A stretch of 64,000 nucleotides of DNA from Deltaproteobacteria bacterium. Its GTDB lineage: Bacteria > Myxococcota_A > Polyangia > Polyangiales > Polyangiaceae. Shown piece by piece: positions 44,473 to 54,146 of the stretch. The stretch is from NCBI GenBank assembly GCA_016218915.1, contig JACRCQ010000014.1:1-64000 (forward strand). The letters run 5' to 3'. The translations under genes were made by a program, and so were the position numbers. Numbering within the stretch: position 1 is the first letter of the stretch; each line of letters opens with the position of its first letter. The notes beneath the pieces are model-generated. The model searched no databases. It saw only the letters and a list, made by a program, of their open reading frames with translations, and had not been told where the DNA came from.

Positions 44473-45909
44473 ATGGCAGGGAACGGCACCCTCGAGGAAA
44501 GGACGCACGTTGCGGGCGGCTCAGCTGCCCCGATCCGCGCTCCGAGGCGCAGCCGTGGACCCTTGCTCATGGTGCTCGCCGCCTGGCTCGCAACCTTGGG
44601 GTTCAGCTGTGCCGAGTTCTTCGGCCGCGGCACGCAAGACGACGCCTGGGCGCTGAAGTCCCTCAAGGACTCGGCAAGCGCTCCGCCGGCCAGCATGTGT
44701 CCGCCCGGGTTTGGTGACTGCGACGACAATCCGAACAACGGCTGCGAGACCGAGTTCGAGCCCTGGGAGACGGTCTGCTCCAAGTGCGATCCCGCCTGTC
44801 CCAAAGGCTTCACCTGCCGCGAATCGGTCTGCCGTGATGCCGATCCGAGCGTGAAGATCGCTGCTGGTGGTACCCACACCTGCGCCCTACGTCGCTCAGG
44901 AGCCGTGGTCTGCTGGGGCGACAACAAGGAAGGGCAGCTCGGCGACGGGACCACGATCGGAAGAGCACGGCCTGTCCGGGTGAGAAACATCACCGATGCC
45001 ATCGATCTGGCTGCGGGCGAGTCGCATACGTGCGTCGTGCGCGCCTCTGGAGCAGTCGCATGCTGGGGAGACAACGCCAACCGTCAGCTCGGCCACGACC
45101 TGGGCTCTGAGAGCCCGCTGCCTTCCCCTGTGCCCGGCATTCGCGACGCTGTCCAGATCTCCGCGGCCGTCGTTCACACCTGCGCACTGCAATCCAACGG
45201 CAAGGCCATGTGCTGGGGGTCGAGCGAGAGCGGCCAGCTGGGCGACGGTACCGTCGATAACCGCAGCCTGCCCCCTGCTCCTGTGCTGTGGCCCCAGGTG
45301 CAGCTCCTGCAGCTCTCTGCCGGGGCAAGCCACACTTGTGCCCTCAACCGACAGGGCGTGGTCGCCTGTTGGGGGCGCAACCAGCAGGGGCAGCTCGGCG
45401 ACGGCACGATCGCTCCGCATCGTCCCACTCCCGCACCGGTCCGGGGGCTGGTGCAGGCAACGCAGGTCGCTGCAGGTGCGCTTCACACCTGCGGCGTACG
45501 GGTCAAAGGCGACGTCCTTTGCTGGGGAGCCAACAGCGAAGGGGAGCTGGGAGCCAAGGAGCCTGGCGCAAGCTCGGCCAAGCCCCTGCCCGTCGTCGGG
45601 CTCAGCGACGTCGTGCAGGTCACGGTCGGATGGAAGCACGGCTGTGCGCGCGTGTCCGGCGGTGACGTGCTGTGCTGGGGCAACAACCAGGCAGGTCAGC
45701 TCGGAGCCGGCGACGCGCCGCGGCTCGTCAGGCCTACCAAGGTCGCAGGGCTCGGCCCGGCCATCTGGATCACCGCAGGGCACGACCACACCTGCGCCAT
45801 CCTCGAAGCGCACGGCGTGCGTTGCTGGGGCGACAACACGAAGGGGCAGCTCGGCGACGGCACCCGCAAGACCAAGACCTCGCCCGTGCCGGTTGCAGGG
45901 CTGTACTGA
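44473..45909 (+). CDS. RCC1-repeat secreted protein
   Basis: 478 aa. Seven RCC1-type repeats fill residues 130-478, each with the pattern AAGxxHTCAL-x-G-VxCWGxNxxGQLGDGT, predicting a seven-bladed propeller. An N-terminal hydrophobic segment (MVLAAWLATLGFSC, ending at Cys46) could be a lipoprotein signal if translation starts at ATG 44569. ATG 44473 gives a longer N-terminus. A Cys-rich segment (CPPGFGDCDDNPNNGCETEF) precedes the propeller. RCC1-like propellers of this CWG type are common in secreted myxobacterial proteins; the ligand is unknown. Confidence 0.88.
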   Translation: MAGNGTLEERTHVAGGSAAPIRAPRRSRGPLLMVLAAWLATLGFSCAEFFGRGTQDDAWALKSLKDSASAPPASMCPPGFGDCDDNPNNGCETEFEPWETVCSKCDPACPKGFTCRESVCRDADPSVKIAAGGTHTCALRRSGAVVCWGDNKEGQLGDGTTIGRARPVRVRNITDAIDLAAGESHTCVVRASGAVACWGDNANRQLGHDLGSESPLPSPVPGIRDAVQISAAVVHTCALQSNGKAMCWGSSESGQLGDGTVDNRSLPPAPVLWPQVQLLQLSAGASHTCALNRQGVVACWGRNQQGQLGDGTIAPHRPTPAPVRGLVQATQVAAGALHTCGVRVKGDVLCWGANSEGELGAKEPGASSAKPLPVVGLSDVVQVTVGWKHGCARVSGGDVLCWGNNQAGQLGAGDAPRLVRPTKVAGLGPAIWITAGHDHTCAILEAHGVRCWGDNTKGQLGDGTRKTKTSPVPVAGLY

Positions 45910-45915
45910 TTCCGG

Positions 45916-46638
45916 TCACTTCTTGGGTCGGGCCCAGACCGCGAACGTGTACCGCCCCTTGCCTTTCGAGTTCACATCCAGCTCGAAGTGCCACTCCTCG
46001 TCGTCATCGACGCACATCGCGATTCGACTCTGCATGATCAGCGCCAGGCTCTTGGTCTCGCTCGTGGCGATGAGCGCGCCACCTTTGCGATACATGTGCA
46101 TGTCGAGATCGACCATCGAGTCGTCGCCTATTGCATAGAACCGGTAGCACATCCCCTTGCGCAGCTGGACCGCGAAGAAGTCCTTGTCGTCCCCCTTGTC
46201 TCCCTGCGACACGTCGTGCATGCGGCTCTCGACCCGGCGCGTGTACGGCAGCATGCCTGTGGGCTCGCCGCACTTGCTGACCACCGATTCGTAGTCCTTG
46301 TCGTGCTGTCCCCGCAGATCGACCGACTTCCAGCAGGTCGCATCGTCCGCTGTCGCACCTGGGAATTCGCTTGCCTGCTTGCCCGTGGGAAGGACCACCT
46401 CCAGGCGGATCGGGTTGGCGCGCGAGGAGGCGCCGACCAGCTCGTGCTCGGCAGTGGGAGGCGCGGTCACCGACGTCTTGGGTACAGTCGTGGAAGCGGA
46501 TGGGGGCGCGACCGGGCCCGCGCTCGCCGTAGGCGGAGCCGCAGCCGGCAGGTTCGCCGCAGGACTCGGTGTTCCACCGCATCCAACCATCGCGCACAAC
46601 GCCACAGCAAACGGGAGGGCAGGCAATCGTGTCATCAC
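45916..46638 (-). CDS. Lipoprotein, hypothetical
   Basis: 240 aa. The lipobox is AMVGC (Cys20), followed by a Pro/Ala/Ser/Thr linker to about residue 65. The C-terminal 170 residues form one compact domain with CWKSVDLRGQHDKDYESVVSKCG and a beta-rich half (GMCYRFYAIGDDSMVDLDMHMYRKGGALIATSETKSLALIMQSRIAMCVDDDEEWHFELDVNSKGKGRYTFAVW read in parts). The mix of Asp pairs and beta strands resembles C2-like or pre-peptidase C-terminal-like domains, but this is not certain. It is convergent with the RCC1 gene, 6 bp apart. Confidence 0.76.
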   Translation of the reverse strand: MMTRLPALPFAVALCAMVGCGGTPSPAANLPAAAPPTASAGPVAPPSASTTVPKTSVTAPPTAEHELVGASSRANPIRLEVVLPTGKQASEFPGATADDATCWKSVDLRGQHDKDYESVVSKCGEPTGMLPYTRRVESRMHDVSQGDKGDDKDFFAVQLRKGMCYRFYAIGDDSMVDLDMHMYRKGGALIATSETKSLALIMQSRIAMCVDDDEEWHFELDVNSKGKGRYTFAVWARPKK

Positions 46639-46683
46639 GGCGGAAGATATCGTTTCGCCGCAAATGCCACAAGGGAGTGGCCG

Positions 46684-49600
46684 CTACGCAGCGCCGCGCA
46701 CCGACGGCGGCGCCTCGTGCAGCGTCTTGCCCAGAATGACTCGCATGACACCGGGAAACACGAAAAGGGTGAGCAACGTGGATATCGCAATGCCCGCTAC
46801 CACCACGGTCGCCAGCGGACGCTGGACTTCGGACCCGGCGCCGTTCGAGAGAGCCATGGGCATGAAGCCGAACGCTGCCACCGCCGCAGTGGTGAGCACG
46901 GCTCGGGCCGTGTGCGCTGCGCCCTCCACAATCGCTTCGTCCACAGGCGTGCCCTGCATGAAGCGCGCACGGATGTCCGTTCCCATCACCACGCCGTTGA
47001 GCACCGAGACTCCAGCGAGCGCGATGAATCCAACCGCCGCCGGTATGCTGAAGGAAAGGCCCCTTCCCACCAGCCCGAGCATGCCCCCGGTCAACGCAAA
47101 CGGCACGATCAGGAACACTGCTGCGGCGTACCGTACCCGCCCGAAGGTCCACAGCAGCATGGCGAAGATGATCCCAAGCGCCAAGGGAACCACCAGCCCG
47201 AGCCGCTTCTGCGCGCGCTCGAAGTTCTCGAACTGCCCTCCCCATTCGATCGTGTAGCTCGAAGGAATCTGCACGCTCTGCTTGACCTTCTCCCTCGCCT
47301 CCGCCACCCAGCTCACCAGGTCCCTGCCCCGCAGGTTCACGTCCACTCGCACCGTGCGGTGCAGCCCCTCGCGCCGAACCTGCGCTGGCCCTTCCGTCTC
47401 CTCGATGTCCGCCACTTCCGATAGCGGTACCTGGATTCCGCCTGCTGCCTCGACGAACAGGTCGCCGATCGCATCCGGTGTCGGCGATCGGGGCGGCACC
47501 ATCAGGTGCAGCTCGAATCGACGGTGCCCTTCGTAGATCCAGCCGACATGCACCCCGGTGCGCGCAGCTTCCAGCGCGGCAAAGGCGTCCTCGACTCTGA
47601 CCCCGTAGCGCGCGAGCCGCACGCGGTCCGGCCTCACCGACAGCGACGGCAGGCCGAGCAGCCGCTCGACCCTGACGTCCCCTGAGCCGGGAACGGTCCG
47701 CACCACCGCTCCAACCTGCTCGCTGAGCGACTTGAGCTGCGCCAGATCATCGCCGTACAACGCGATCTGCACATCTGCGCGCGATCCGCTGATCAGCTCG
47801 TTGGTCTTGTCCTCGATCGGCTGCGAGATCGAAACGAACGTGCCTGGCACCTCCGATTCGATGGCGGTCTTGAGCACTTCGGAGAACGAGTCGAGGTCTT
47901 TGGCCGTGGTCCATTCCTTCTTGGGACGCAGGTGTGCGAACATGTCGCCGCTCTCGTTGCCCACCGGATCGACCGCGACCTCGGCGCGTCCTGTCATTCC
48001 GAGCGTGGTGATCACCTCCGGGTACCGGCGCAGCACGCGCTCCACCCGCAGGTCCAGATCCCGGGCCTGATCGAGGCTGATCGAAGGCGCCCTGCGGATC
48101 GTGACCACGATGTCGCCTTCGTCGATGCGCGGCATGAAGTCCGCGCCCGCGCGCGCCACCAGCACCCCGCTGATCGCGAGCGCCACGGCCGAAGCCCCCA
48201 GCAGGGGCCATCGTGCACGGATCGCAGCCGGAAGCATCTTCTTGTAGCGCGAAGTGAGCGCGCTGACCCACCGCGGCCCATGCCCCTTGGGTGGCGCCAC
48301 CACCAGCGAGAGCACCGCAGGGAAGAACAGCACCGAGTAGACCACGGCCCCGAACAGGGCGCAGGCCATGGTCACCGCCATCGGCCGGAACATCTTCCCC
48401 TCGATGCCCTCGAGCGTCAGCAAGGGGAGGTAGACCAGCATGATGATCACCACCGAGAACGCAACCGGCCTCGCGATCGCTCCTGCAGCGCTCGCGTACT
48501 GCTCCTGACGGAGCTTTCCCGATAGCTGCGTCCCTGCCACCGCAGCCATCACCGCCTCGAGCATCACGATCGGCCCATCCACGAGGAAGCCGAAGTCGAT
48601 CGCTCCCAGGCTCATCAGGTCGCCCGTCACGTCGAACGCGTGCATGCCGAACAAGGCAATGGCCATGGAAGCCGGAATGCCCAGGACCACGGCCAGCGCC
48701 CCGCGAAATGTGCCCAGGAACAGCGCGAGCACCACGAGTACGACCAGGGCGCCTTCCACCAGGTTGGTCATGACCGTGGTCAGCGTGCGCCCCACGAAGT
48801 CGGCACGATCGTAGATAGGCTCGATCAGCACCCCAGGGGGCAGCTCACGCTGGATCTCTGCGACGCGACGCTTGACCGCGTGGACGACGTCGCGGCTGTT
48901 GGCCCCGAGCAGCATCATCACCACGCCTGTGACCGCTTCGCCTTCCCCGTCGCGCGTGATGACCCCGTAGCGCAACGCCGCCCCGACTCTCACCTGCCCG
49001 AGCTGCTTTGCCAGCAGCGCCGTGCCGTCGGGATTGGTGCGCAGCACCACATTGCCTATGTCCGCCTCGTTCTTCAGGACCCCTATGCCCAGGATCGTGT
49101 AGGACTCCGATGCCCGATCGATGTACCCGCCGCCGATGTTGAGGTTGGCTCGCTCGATCGCTTCGGCAATTCCCCGCAGGGTCAGATCGTGCGCGTGGAC
49201 GCGCGCAGTATCCACGACCACCTGGAACTGCTTGAGCTCCCCGCCCATCGTGTTGACCTCGATGATGCCGGGGATCCCGCGCAGCCGCGGCACGATGTCC
49301 CAGTCGAGGATCGTGCGCAGCTGCATCGGCGAGTGATGATCGGAGCGCACCACGAACTGGTAGATCTCGCCGAGCCCGCTCGATACCGGCGCCAGCTGCG
49401 GCTTCTGCGCCGACTTCGGCAGATCCCCCTCTACCTGCCTCATGCGCTCGAGCACCAGCTGGCGCGCGAACCAGATGTCCGTGCCGTCCCGGAAGACCAG
49501 CGTGACCGCAGACAGGCCGGATCTCGACACGGATCGCATCTTCTGCAGCTTCGGCACCCCGTTGAGCGCCGTCTCGATCGGAAAGGTCACCAGCCTCTCG

Positions 49601-49782
49601 ACCTCCACAGGCGAAAGGCCCGGCGCATCCGTCAGCACCGATACCTGGATCGTCGACACGTCCGGCACTGCGTCGATCGGAAGGACCGACGCTGCATATC
49701 CTCCAGCCGCCAGCAGCAGCACCAGCAGAGCTGCTACCAGGATCCGGTGCTGGATGGCCGTGGCTACGATCTTCGCCAGCAT
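46684..49782 (-). CDS. czcA: Heavy-metal RND efflux pump inner-membrane subunit (CzcA/CusA family)
   Basis: 1032 aa, normal for the family. It exports divalent or monovalent metal cations across both membranes, using the proton gradient. The N-terminal VPDVSTIQVSVLTDAPGLSPVEVERLVTFPIE is the HAE/HME signature. TM4 holds the HME proton-relay residues Asp396, Asp402 and Glu409 (SLGAIDFGFLVDGPIVMLE), matching CzcA-type pumps. The periplasmic DEGDIVVTIRRAP and the final FPGVMRVILG segment are also conserved. Metal specificity cannot be set by eye. It begins 3 bp after the stop of czcB and is the last gene of the efflux operon. Confidence 0.95.
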   Translation of the reverse strand: MLAKIVATAIQHRILVAALLVLLLAAGGYAASVLPIDAVPDVSTIQVSVLTDAPGLSPVEVERLVTFPIETALNGVPKLQKMRSVSRSGLSAVTLVFRDGTDIWFARQLVLERMRQVEGDLPKSAQKPQLAPVSSGLGEIYQFVVRSDHHSPMQLRTILDWDIVPRLRGIPGIIEVNTMGGELKQFQVVVDTARVHAHDLTLRGIAEAIERANLNIGGGYIDRASESYTILGIGVLKNEADIGNVVLRTNPDGTALLAKQLGQVRVGAALRYGVITRDGEGEAVTGVVMMLLGANSRDVVHAVKRRVAEIQRELPPGVLIEPIYDRADFVGRTLTTVMTNLVEGALVVLVVLALFLGTFRGALAVVLGIPASMAIALFGMHAFDVTGDLMSLGAIDFGFLVDGPIVMLEAVMAAVAGTQLSGKLRQEQYASAAGAIARPVAFSVVIIMLVYLPLLTLEGIEGKMFRPMAVTMACALFGAVVYSVLFFPAVLSLVVAPPKGHGPRWVSALTSRYKKMLPAAIRARWPLLGASAVALAISGVLVARAGADFMPRIDEGDIVVTIRRAPSISLDQARDLDLRVERVLRRYPEVITTLGMTGRAEVAVDPVGNESGDMFAHLRPKKEWTTAKDLDSFSEVLKTAIESEVPGTFVSISQPIEDKTNELISGSRADVQIALYGDDLAQLKSLSEQVGAVVRTVPGSGDVRVERLLGLPSLSVRPDRVRLARYGVRVEDAFAALEAARTGVHVGWIYEGHRRFELHLMVPPRSPTPDAIGDLFVEAAGGIQVPLSEVADIEETEGPAQVRREGLHRTVRVDVNLRGRDLVSWVAEAREKVKQSVQIPSSYTIEWGGQFENFERAQKRLGLVVPLALGIIFAMLLWTFGRVRYAAAVFLIVPFALTGGMLGLVGRGLSFSIPAAVGFIALAGVSVLNGVVMGTDIRARFMQGTPVDEAIVEGAAHTARAVLTTAAVAAFGFMPMALSNGAGSEVQRPLATVVVAGIAISTLLTLFVFPGVMRVILGKTLHEAPPSVRGAA

Positions 49783-49785
49783 GAT

Positions 49786-50991
49786 CTACCGGAACAGCTC
49801 GGACTTCATCGCGAACACGCCCTCGGTCACCACCAGCTCGCCCAACGCCAATCCGCTGACCACCTGAACCCGCGTTCCATCGCTCAACCCAAGCTCTATC
49901 TTCCGGGGCTCCACCCTCGTCTCGGTCAAGAGCACGAAGACCGTCGGCACGCCGTCAATCCGGGTCACCGCCGACATCGGCACGTGCAGCACATTGGAGG
50001 CAGGCGCCGTGGTGTGGACCCGCGCCATCACGGATTGGCCGGGACGCAACAGACCCTGCGCGTTGTCCACCTCGATCCGCACGGCTGCACTCCGCGTGTC
50101 GAGGTCGATCACGTCCCCCACATAGGCAACCTTGCCGTGCTCCACTGCCTTGCGATCGGTCTGGGGAGCCAGATCCACCACGTCTCCAGGGCGGATCGCG
50201 GACAGCTCGCGCTCGAACACGGCCAGCTCCACCCAGACGCGACTCAAGTCCGCCACGCGAAATGCCGTGTGGCTCGGCTCCAGGCTCTGGCCCCGGTAGA
50301 TGCTCGACTCCACCACCTTGCCGTCGATCGGGCTGCGCAGCAGCAGCACCCCCAGCTCTGCGCCGATGCCCTGGCCACCCAACGCCCGGACTGCCTGCTC
50401 CGCCGCGTGCAGCTCCGCCCGAGCCGCCTCGGCTTGCGCATGCGCCAGCTCCGCATCGCGCTCCGATGACACGCGGGCATCTGCAAGACCCCGCTCCCGC
50501 TTCTCGTTGGCGCTCGCCGCCTGCGCGTGGGCTCTCGCTGTCAGCGCTGCCGATTGCGTACGCCCGAGCTCTGCGCTCTCCAGCTCTGCCAGCGCGTCTC
50601 CCGCCTTCACCCGGTCGCCTGGGACCTTGAAGATCTTGCGCACCCGGCCGTTGATTCGCGCACCGATGGCTGCCACCAGCTTCGGATCGAATCGTACCGT
50701 GCCCGTCACCGTGATCGTCGGGACGATCTCGCCCATGACCGCGGGCGAAGTCTTCATCCCGGAGCGACGTGCGAACTCGGGGGAGAAGCGCACGGCACTG
50801 CCTTCGATCCAGGGAACATCGCGCGAGGGAGCTACAGCCGCGCTGTGCGCGACGCGATGCCGCAGCCCCCAGACGAGGCCCACGACTGCGACTGCTCCAA
50901 CCGCTGCCGCAATCAACACCGGTATGCGCCGACGCCCCTTTCGCTTGGCCGGGGCAACGGGTGCGGGGATTGTTTCCGTGGTTTGCGTCAC
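49786..50991 (-). CDS. czcB: Heavy-metal RND efflux membrane-fusion subunit (CzcB/CusB type)
   Basis: About 401 aa. The start is GTG 50991, which overlaps the upstream outer-membrane gene by 4 bp (GTGA) and has AGGAGGG 8 bases before it. One N-terminal helix (IPVLIAAAVGAVAVVGLVWGL) is followed by the lipoyl/barrel-sandwich half (ARINGRVRKIFKVPGDRVKAGDALAELES), a helical hairpin rich in Ala/Glu/Arg, and the beta-barrel and membrane-proximal domains (GKVAYVGDVIDLDTRSAAVRIEVDN, LGLSDGTRVQVVSGLALGELVVTEG). It links the inner pump to the TolC-like channel. Confidence 0.93.
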   Translation of the reverse strand: MTQTTETIPAPVAPAKRKGRRRIPVLIAAAVGAVAVVGLVWGLRHRVAHSAAVAPSRDVPWIEGSAVRFSPEFARRSGMKTSPAVMGEIVPTITVTGTVRFDPKLVAAIGARINGRVRKIFKVPGDRVKAGDALAELESAELGRTQSAALTARAHAQAASANEKRERGLADARVSSERDAELAHAQAEAARAELHAAEQAVRALGGQGIGAELGVLLLRSPIDGKVVESSIYRGQSLEPSHTAFRVADLSRVWVELAVFERELSAIRPGDVVDLAPQTDRKAVEHGKVAYVGDVIDLDTRSAAVRIEVDNAQGLLRPGQSVMARVHTTAPASNVLHVPMSAVTRIDGVPTVFVLLTETRVEPRKIELGLSDGTRVQVVSGLALGELVVTEGVFAMKSELFR

Positions 50992-52295
50992 GGCGGCCAC
51001 CCTCCTGCTGCCTGCTCGAGCGCGATGCGATCGAGCCACGCGGCTTCCAGGGCTTCGAGCCGCAGCGCCCTGGCACGCACCAGATCCCGCGCCGCCGCCG
51101 TCACGCGAAACACGTCGAATCGCCCCGAGCGCCAGCCTGTCTCGATCAAGCTCAGGTTGCGCTCGGCAGCCGGTATCGCCTGGTCGCGCAGCAGCGTCAG
51201 CTCGCTCCGCCTCGCCTCGTACGACGCCCGCGCAGCCGTTACCTCGCGCTCGATGCGCCGTTGATCCAGCTCCAGCCGCGAACGCTCCGTGTCCAGCTCC
51301 CGCGCCGCTACCGCCCGCAACGTCTGGTTGCGCTGGGCCACCGGAAGCTCCACCGATGCCCCGACGCTCCAGAACATCGCCGAGTAAGGGGCCGCGTCCA
51401 CGCCCGTGTACACCCCGATCTTCGGGAATACCTCGCGATCCAGCCGCTCGTCGGTCGCCTCGATCAGCTGCATCCGATGCCGCGTCGCTGCCAGCTCCGG
51501 TCGCGTCCTGTACGCGTGCTCGATGAGCATCGCAAGGGGAGGAGGCGGTGGCGGCAGCTCCGCCCGCGTCGTCAGTACCAGCTTCTGGTCCCCTCGAAGA
51601 TCCAGGACCTCCCGCAACCCCATCTGGTGACCGTCCCGCTCGCGCACAGCACCTTCCAGCCCGGCCTGGATCTGCACGACCTCCAATCGCGCTGTCTCCA
51701 CGTCGATGTCCCCTGCCGCCCCTGCCGAGCTGCGCTCCTGCGCGGCTGCCATCACGCGCTTGGCGATGACCAGCGACTCCGCGGTCTCATCCACGCGCTG
51801 CTGCGCGATGATCGCCGCCAGGTACAGCTTCCAGGCCAGAAGCCCGGCATAGAAGCGCACGACCTCAGCGTCGGCTTGCGCAGAGCGAGCTCGCAACCCA
51901 GCCTCGCGCACCCGTGCAGATGGCGCTCCCCCCACGTCGAACAGGAAGTCGACCGTGGCTCCGTAGCCAAGGTGCTGCACCGGGTAGGTCGACTGGGGAA
52001 GCGAAGGGCGAGCCTCCAGAGTCAATCGCGGATTCGCGGGAAGAACGAGGCCCGCTCCGACGCGTGTGGCTTCGGCCTCCCGGACGCGCAGCTGGGCCAG
52101 CTTCACTTCGGGCGCGCGAGCCCGCCCCATGCGGATGGCTTGTTCGAGCGAAAGGTACACCGAACCGGCTGAAACTGTCGCGGCCGGAGCTGCTTCCGCA
52201 GGTCTCTCCTGTGCGTTTCCTCGCTCCGCGTAGAGAGCTGGCGCCGACACAAACGTGCACAAGACCAGGCGGGTGAGCCAGGAGGGACGCGACAT
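50988..52295 (-). CDS. czcC: Outer-membrane efflux channel (CzcC/TolC type)
   Basis: 435 aa with signal peptide (residues 1-28, ending near NAQERP). Two TolC-type repeats are visible: SLEQAIRMGRARAPEVKLAQLRVREAEATRVGAGLVLPANPRLTLEA, and the C-terminal MLIEHAYRTRPELAATRHRMQLIEATDERLDREVFPKIGVYTGVD to LPVAQRNQTLRAVAARELDTERSRLELDQRRIEREVTAARASYEARR. It forms the outer-membrane duct of the metal pump. First gene of czcCBA. No ribosome-binding site precedes the ATG; instead a palindrome ends 3 bases before it, so the start may be leaderless or masked. Confidence 0.92.
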   Translation of the reverse strand: MSRPSWLTRLVLCTFVSAPALYAERGNAQERPAEAAPAATVSAGSVYLSLEQAIRMGRARAPEVKLAQLRVREAEATRVGAGLVLPANPRLTLEARPSLPQSTYPVQHLGYGATVDFLFDVGGAPSARVREAGLRARSAQADAEVVRFYAGLLAWKLYLAAIIAQQRVDETAESLVIAKRVMAAAQERSSAGAAGDIDVETARLEVVQIQAGLEGAVRERDGHQMGLREVLDLRGDQKLVLTTRAELPPPPPPLAMLIEHAYRTRPELAATRHRMQLIEATDERLDREVFPKIGVYTGVDAAPYSAMFWSVGASVELPVAQRNQTLRAVAARELDTERSRLELDQRRIEREVTAARASYEARRSELTLLRDQAIPAAERNLSLIETGWRSGRFDVFRVTAAARDLVRARALRLEALEAAWLDRIALEQAAGGWPP

Positions 52296-52298
52296 GCA

Positions 52299-52316
52299 GA
52301 TTAAGAGACCTTAATC
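52299..52316. promoter_or_regulatory. AT-rich palindrome, operator-like, before the efflux operon
   Basis: GATTAAGAGACCTTAATC has perfect 7-base arms (GATTAAG/CTTAATC) separated by AGAC. It ends 3 bases upstream of the czcC start codon, where a ribosome-binding site would be expected. Such a dyad in a GC-rich genome is unlikely to be chance and suits a dimeric repressor that controls metal-efflux expression. No regulator gene lies next to the operon. Confidence 0.5.
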
Positions 52317-52413
52317 CAGCCACGCCAAGGTGCAAGGACCATCCGGCCTGCGGGAAGAAAGAGGCTCGGATCGCCCAAAGAAAGCGGCTGGTTGAAGGTC
52401 TCCGGCGGCTCGC

Positions 52414-54069
52414 TCACAACCTCCTGACCGTGCGCCGCTCCGGATCAGCGCAGACCCCTTCGCCGAACTGGCGAGCCTCTTGTCCGGTCCCCGTGGCCTC
52501 TACGCCCCGGGCGATCCAGAGGTTGGGGAGATTGGGCGATCGGAACAGAGCGCGCGCCTGCTCGACCGTCACCTGGTGGTGCGGGCTGAGGTCGAGCTCG
52601 ACCAGGCTTGTCAACGTATGGCTCGCCGCCAAGGCCTCGAATGCGGTCCCCGTGGCACTTCGGTGTGGCAGCAGGAGGCTCTGGAGATTCGTCAGCGCCG
52701 GATTCGAAGCCAGTGCCGCAACGAGCGCAGGTGTGCCTGTCGCCAGCTTCAACTCCAGTCGCTTGAGTCGCTCCATGGGCGCACTAGCAAGCTTGACGGC
52801 TTCCGGGTTGGCCAGGTCGGCCGTGAGGACCAGCTCCTCCAGCCCCGCGAGCCCAGGCCATTGCGATAGCCGCTCGATGTGCCGTGGCGCGATCGGCCCT
52901 TCCGCGATGCGAAGCCGTCGAAGAGCGGGCAGCATCGGCAGCTCAAAGAGCGGATCGAGCCGTTCAGCCGTGGGCTGGAGGACCTGGATCTCGAGCGTTC
53001 TCAACGCTGCGAGGCCGCCCGACTCGAGCAAGGCTCTCACCGGCGTGAGATCCTCGAGGTAGAAGAACAGGCGCAGCGTCAGCGCCTCGAGGCGGGCGAA
53101 CGACGGAAGCTGATCGGCCAGACGCGCGAGCGCGCTGTTCGTGTGAACTCCTACGTCGAGGCGCCGGAGCGACGGAAGCTTCAGCTCCGGGACGCCCTCG
53201 GCGAGATCGATGCGCAGATCTTCGCAGCGCGTGAGAGGGCCGGCGAGCAGCGGAGCTGCCGCAGCCTTCAGCTCGTTGTCGCTCACGTCGAGGAGCCTCA
53301 GGTGCTCAAGATGCGCCGACTCGGCGAGCGCTTTCCACCCCTCAGGCGTAACCAGCCGGCTCAGAGCAAGGTCGAGGTGCGTGATCCGCGCGAGCGCCTC
53401 GCTGCGCACGAGCTGCTGGATTCCCTCGTCATCGACATCGTTCGCACGGAAGCTGAGGCTTCGGAGCGCGGGCAGGCCAGGAGAATGGACGATCTCGCCG
53501 AGTTGCTGGGACTTCAAGCGACACGCGCCCAAGCCCAGGTGCTCGAGGTTGCCGAGCGACGTGGGGCCGCTCAGGGGCGACGTCTTCGCCTTGGTTGCCA
53601 ACAGCTCGAGCCGCCGCAGGCGCGAGACGTGCGGGCTCTTCACCAGGGCCGCGAGTCCCGCGCCGATGGCAACGCCAGTGAAGTCCAGCCCGGCAGCCCG
53701 GGCGAGCTGAGGCTGCTTGACCAACGCCTTGACGTCGCCAGCCTTCATCTCGAGATTCCGCATCACGATCCCCGTCACTGGCGCGTCCGCAAGTCCCGGC
53801 AGCTCCAGGATCCTGAGAGCCCCGCCGTTGAGGGCCTCCCGAATCAGGGGATCGCTGTGCTCACGCTTGACCGTGGGCACGCACGGCGAGAGCCCGTTCC
53901 AGCCGTCGCTTTCCCAGAAGTCCAAGGCGATGCCCATGTCTCCATCCTCCGTCTCCTCGACGGAGATCAGGCGACCCAACGCGCAGGCTCGTCGTGCTTC
54001 ACCCGGAACCTTGTCGAGCATCGCAAGGCGGCGACGATTCCTCTCGAGCAGATCCATCCCCATCCTCAT
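52414..54069 (-). CDS. Leucine-rich-repeat protein
   Basis: About 551 aa with no signal peptide or membrane helix, so probably cytoplasmic. Starting at about residue 130 it has some fifteen degenerate LRR units with L-x2-L-x-L patterns (LRRLELLATKA, LEHLGLGACRL, ALRSLSFRANDVDDEGI, HLEHLRLLDVSDNEL, GLEELVLTADLANPEAVKL, LVELDLSPHHQVTVEQA). The N-terminal region MRMGMDLLERNRRRLAMLDKVPGEA is charged and helical. ATG 54069 is taken; ATG 54057 fits a GGATGGGG site better and remains possible. A protein-protein interaction role is inferred from the fold alone. Confidence 0.86.
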   Translation of the reverse strand: MRMGMDLLERNRRRLAMLDKVPGEARRACALGRLISVEETEDGDMGIALDFWESDGWNGLSPCVPTVKREHSDPLIREALNGGALRILELPGLADAPVTGIVMRNLEMKAGDVKALVKQPQLARAAGLDFTGVAIGAGLAALVKSPHVSRLRRLELLATKAKTSPLSGPTSLGNLEHLGLGACRLKSQQLGEIVHSPGLPALRSLSFRANDVDDEGIQQLVRSEALARITHLDLALSRLVTPEGWKALAESAHLEHLRLLDVSDNELKAAAAPLLAGPLTRCEDLRIDLAEGVPELKLPSLRRLDVGVHTNSALARLADQLPSFARLEALTLRLFFYLEDLTPVRALLESGGLAALRTLEIQVLQPTAERLDPLFELPMLPALRRLRIAEGPIAPRHIERLSQWPGLAGLEELVLTADLANPEAVKLASAPMERLKRLELKLATGTPALVAALASNPALTNLQSLLLPHRSATGTAFEALAASHTLTSLVELDLSPHHQVTVEQARALFRSPNLPNLWIARGVEATGTGQEARQFGEGVCADPERRTVRRL

Positions 54070-54146
54070 ATCCCTACTACAGCTCGGCACGGGCGCGAGT
54101 GTAGTATACGACGCTCGCGCGCAAACCTGGAACGCGCGCGAGACGG

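Noticed and set aside
48640..50469. 609-aa plus-strand open frame
   Set aside because: Antisense to czcA and czcB; composition is His/Gln/Arg-biased.
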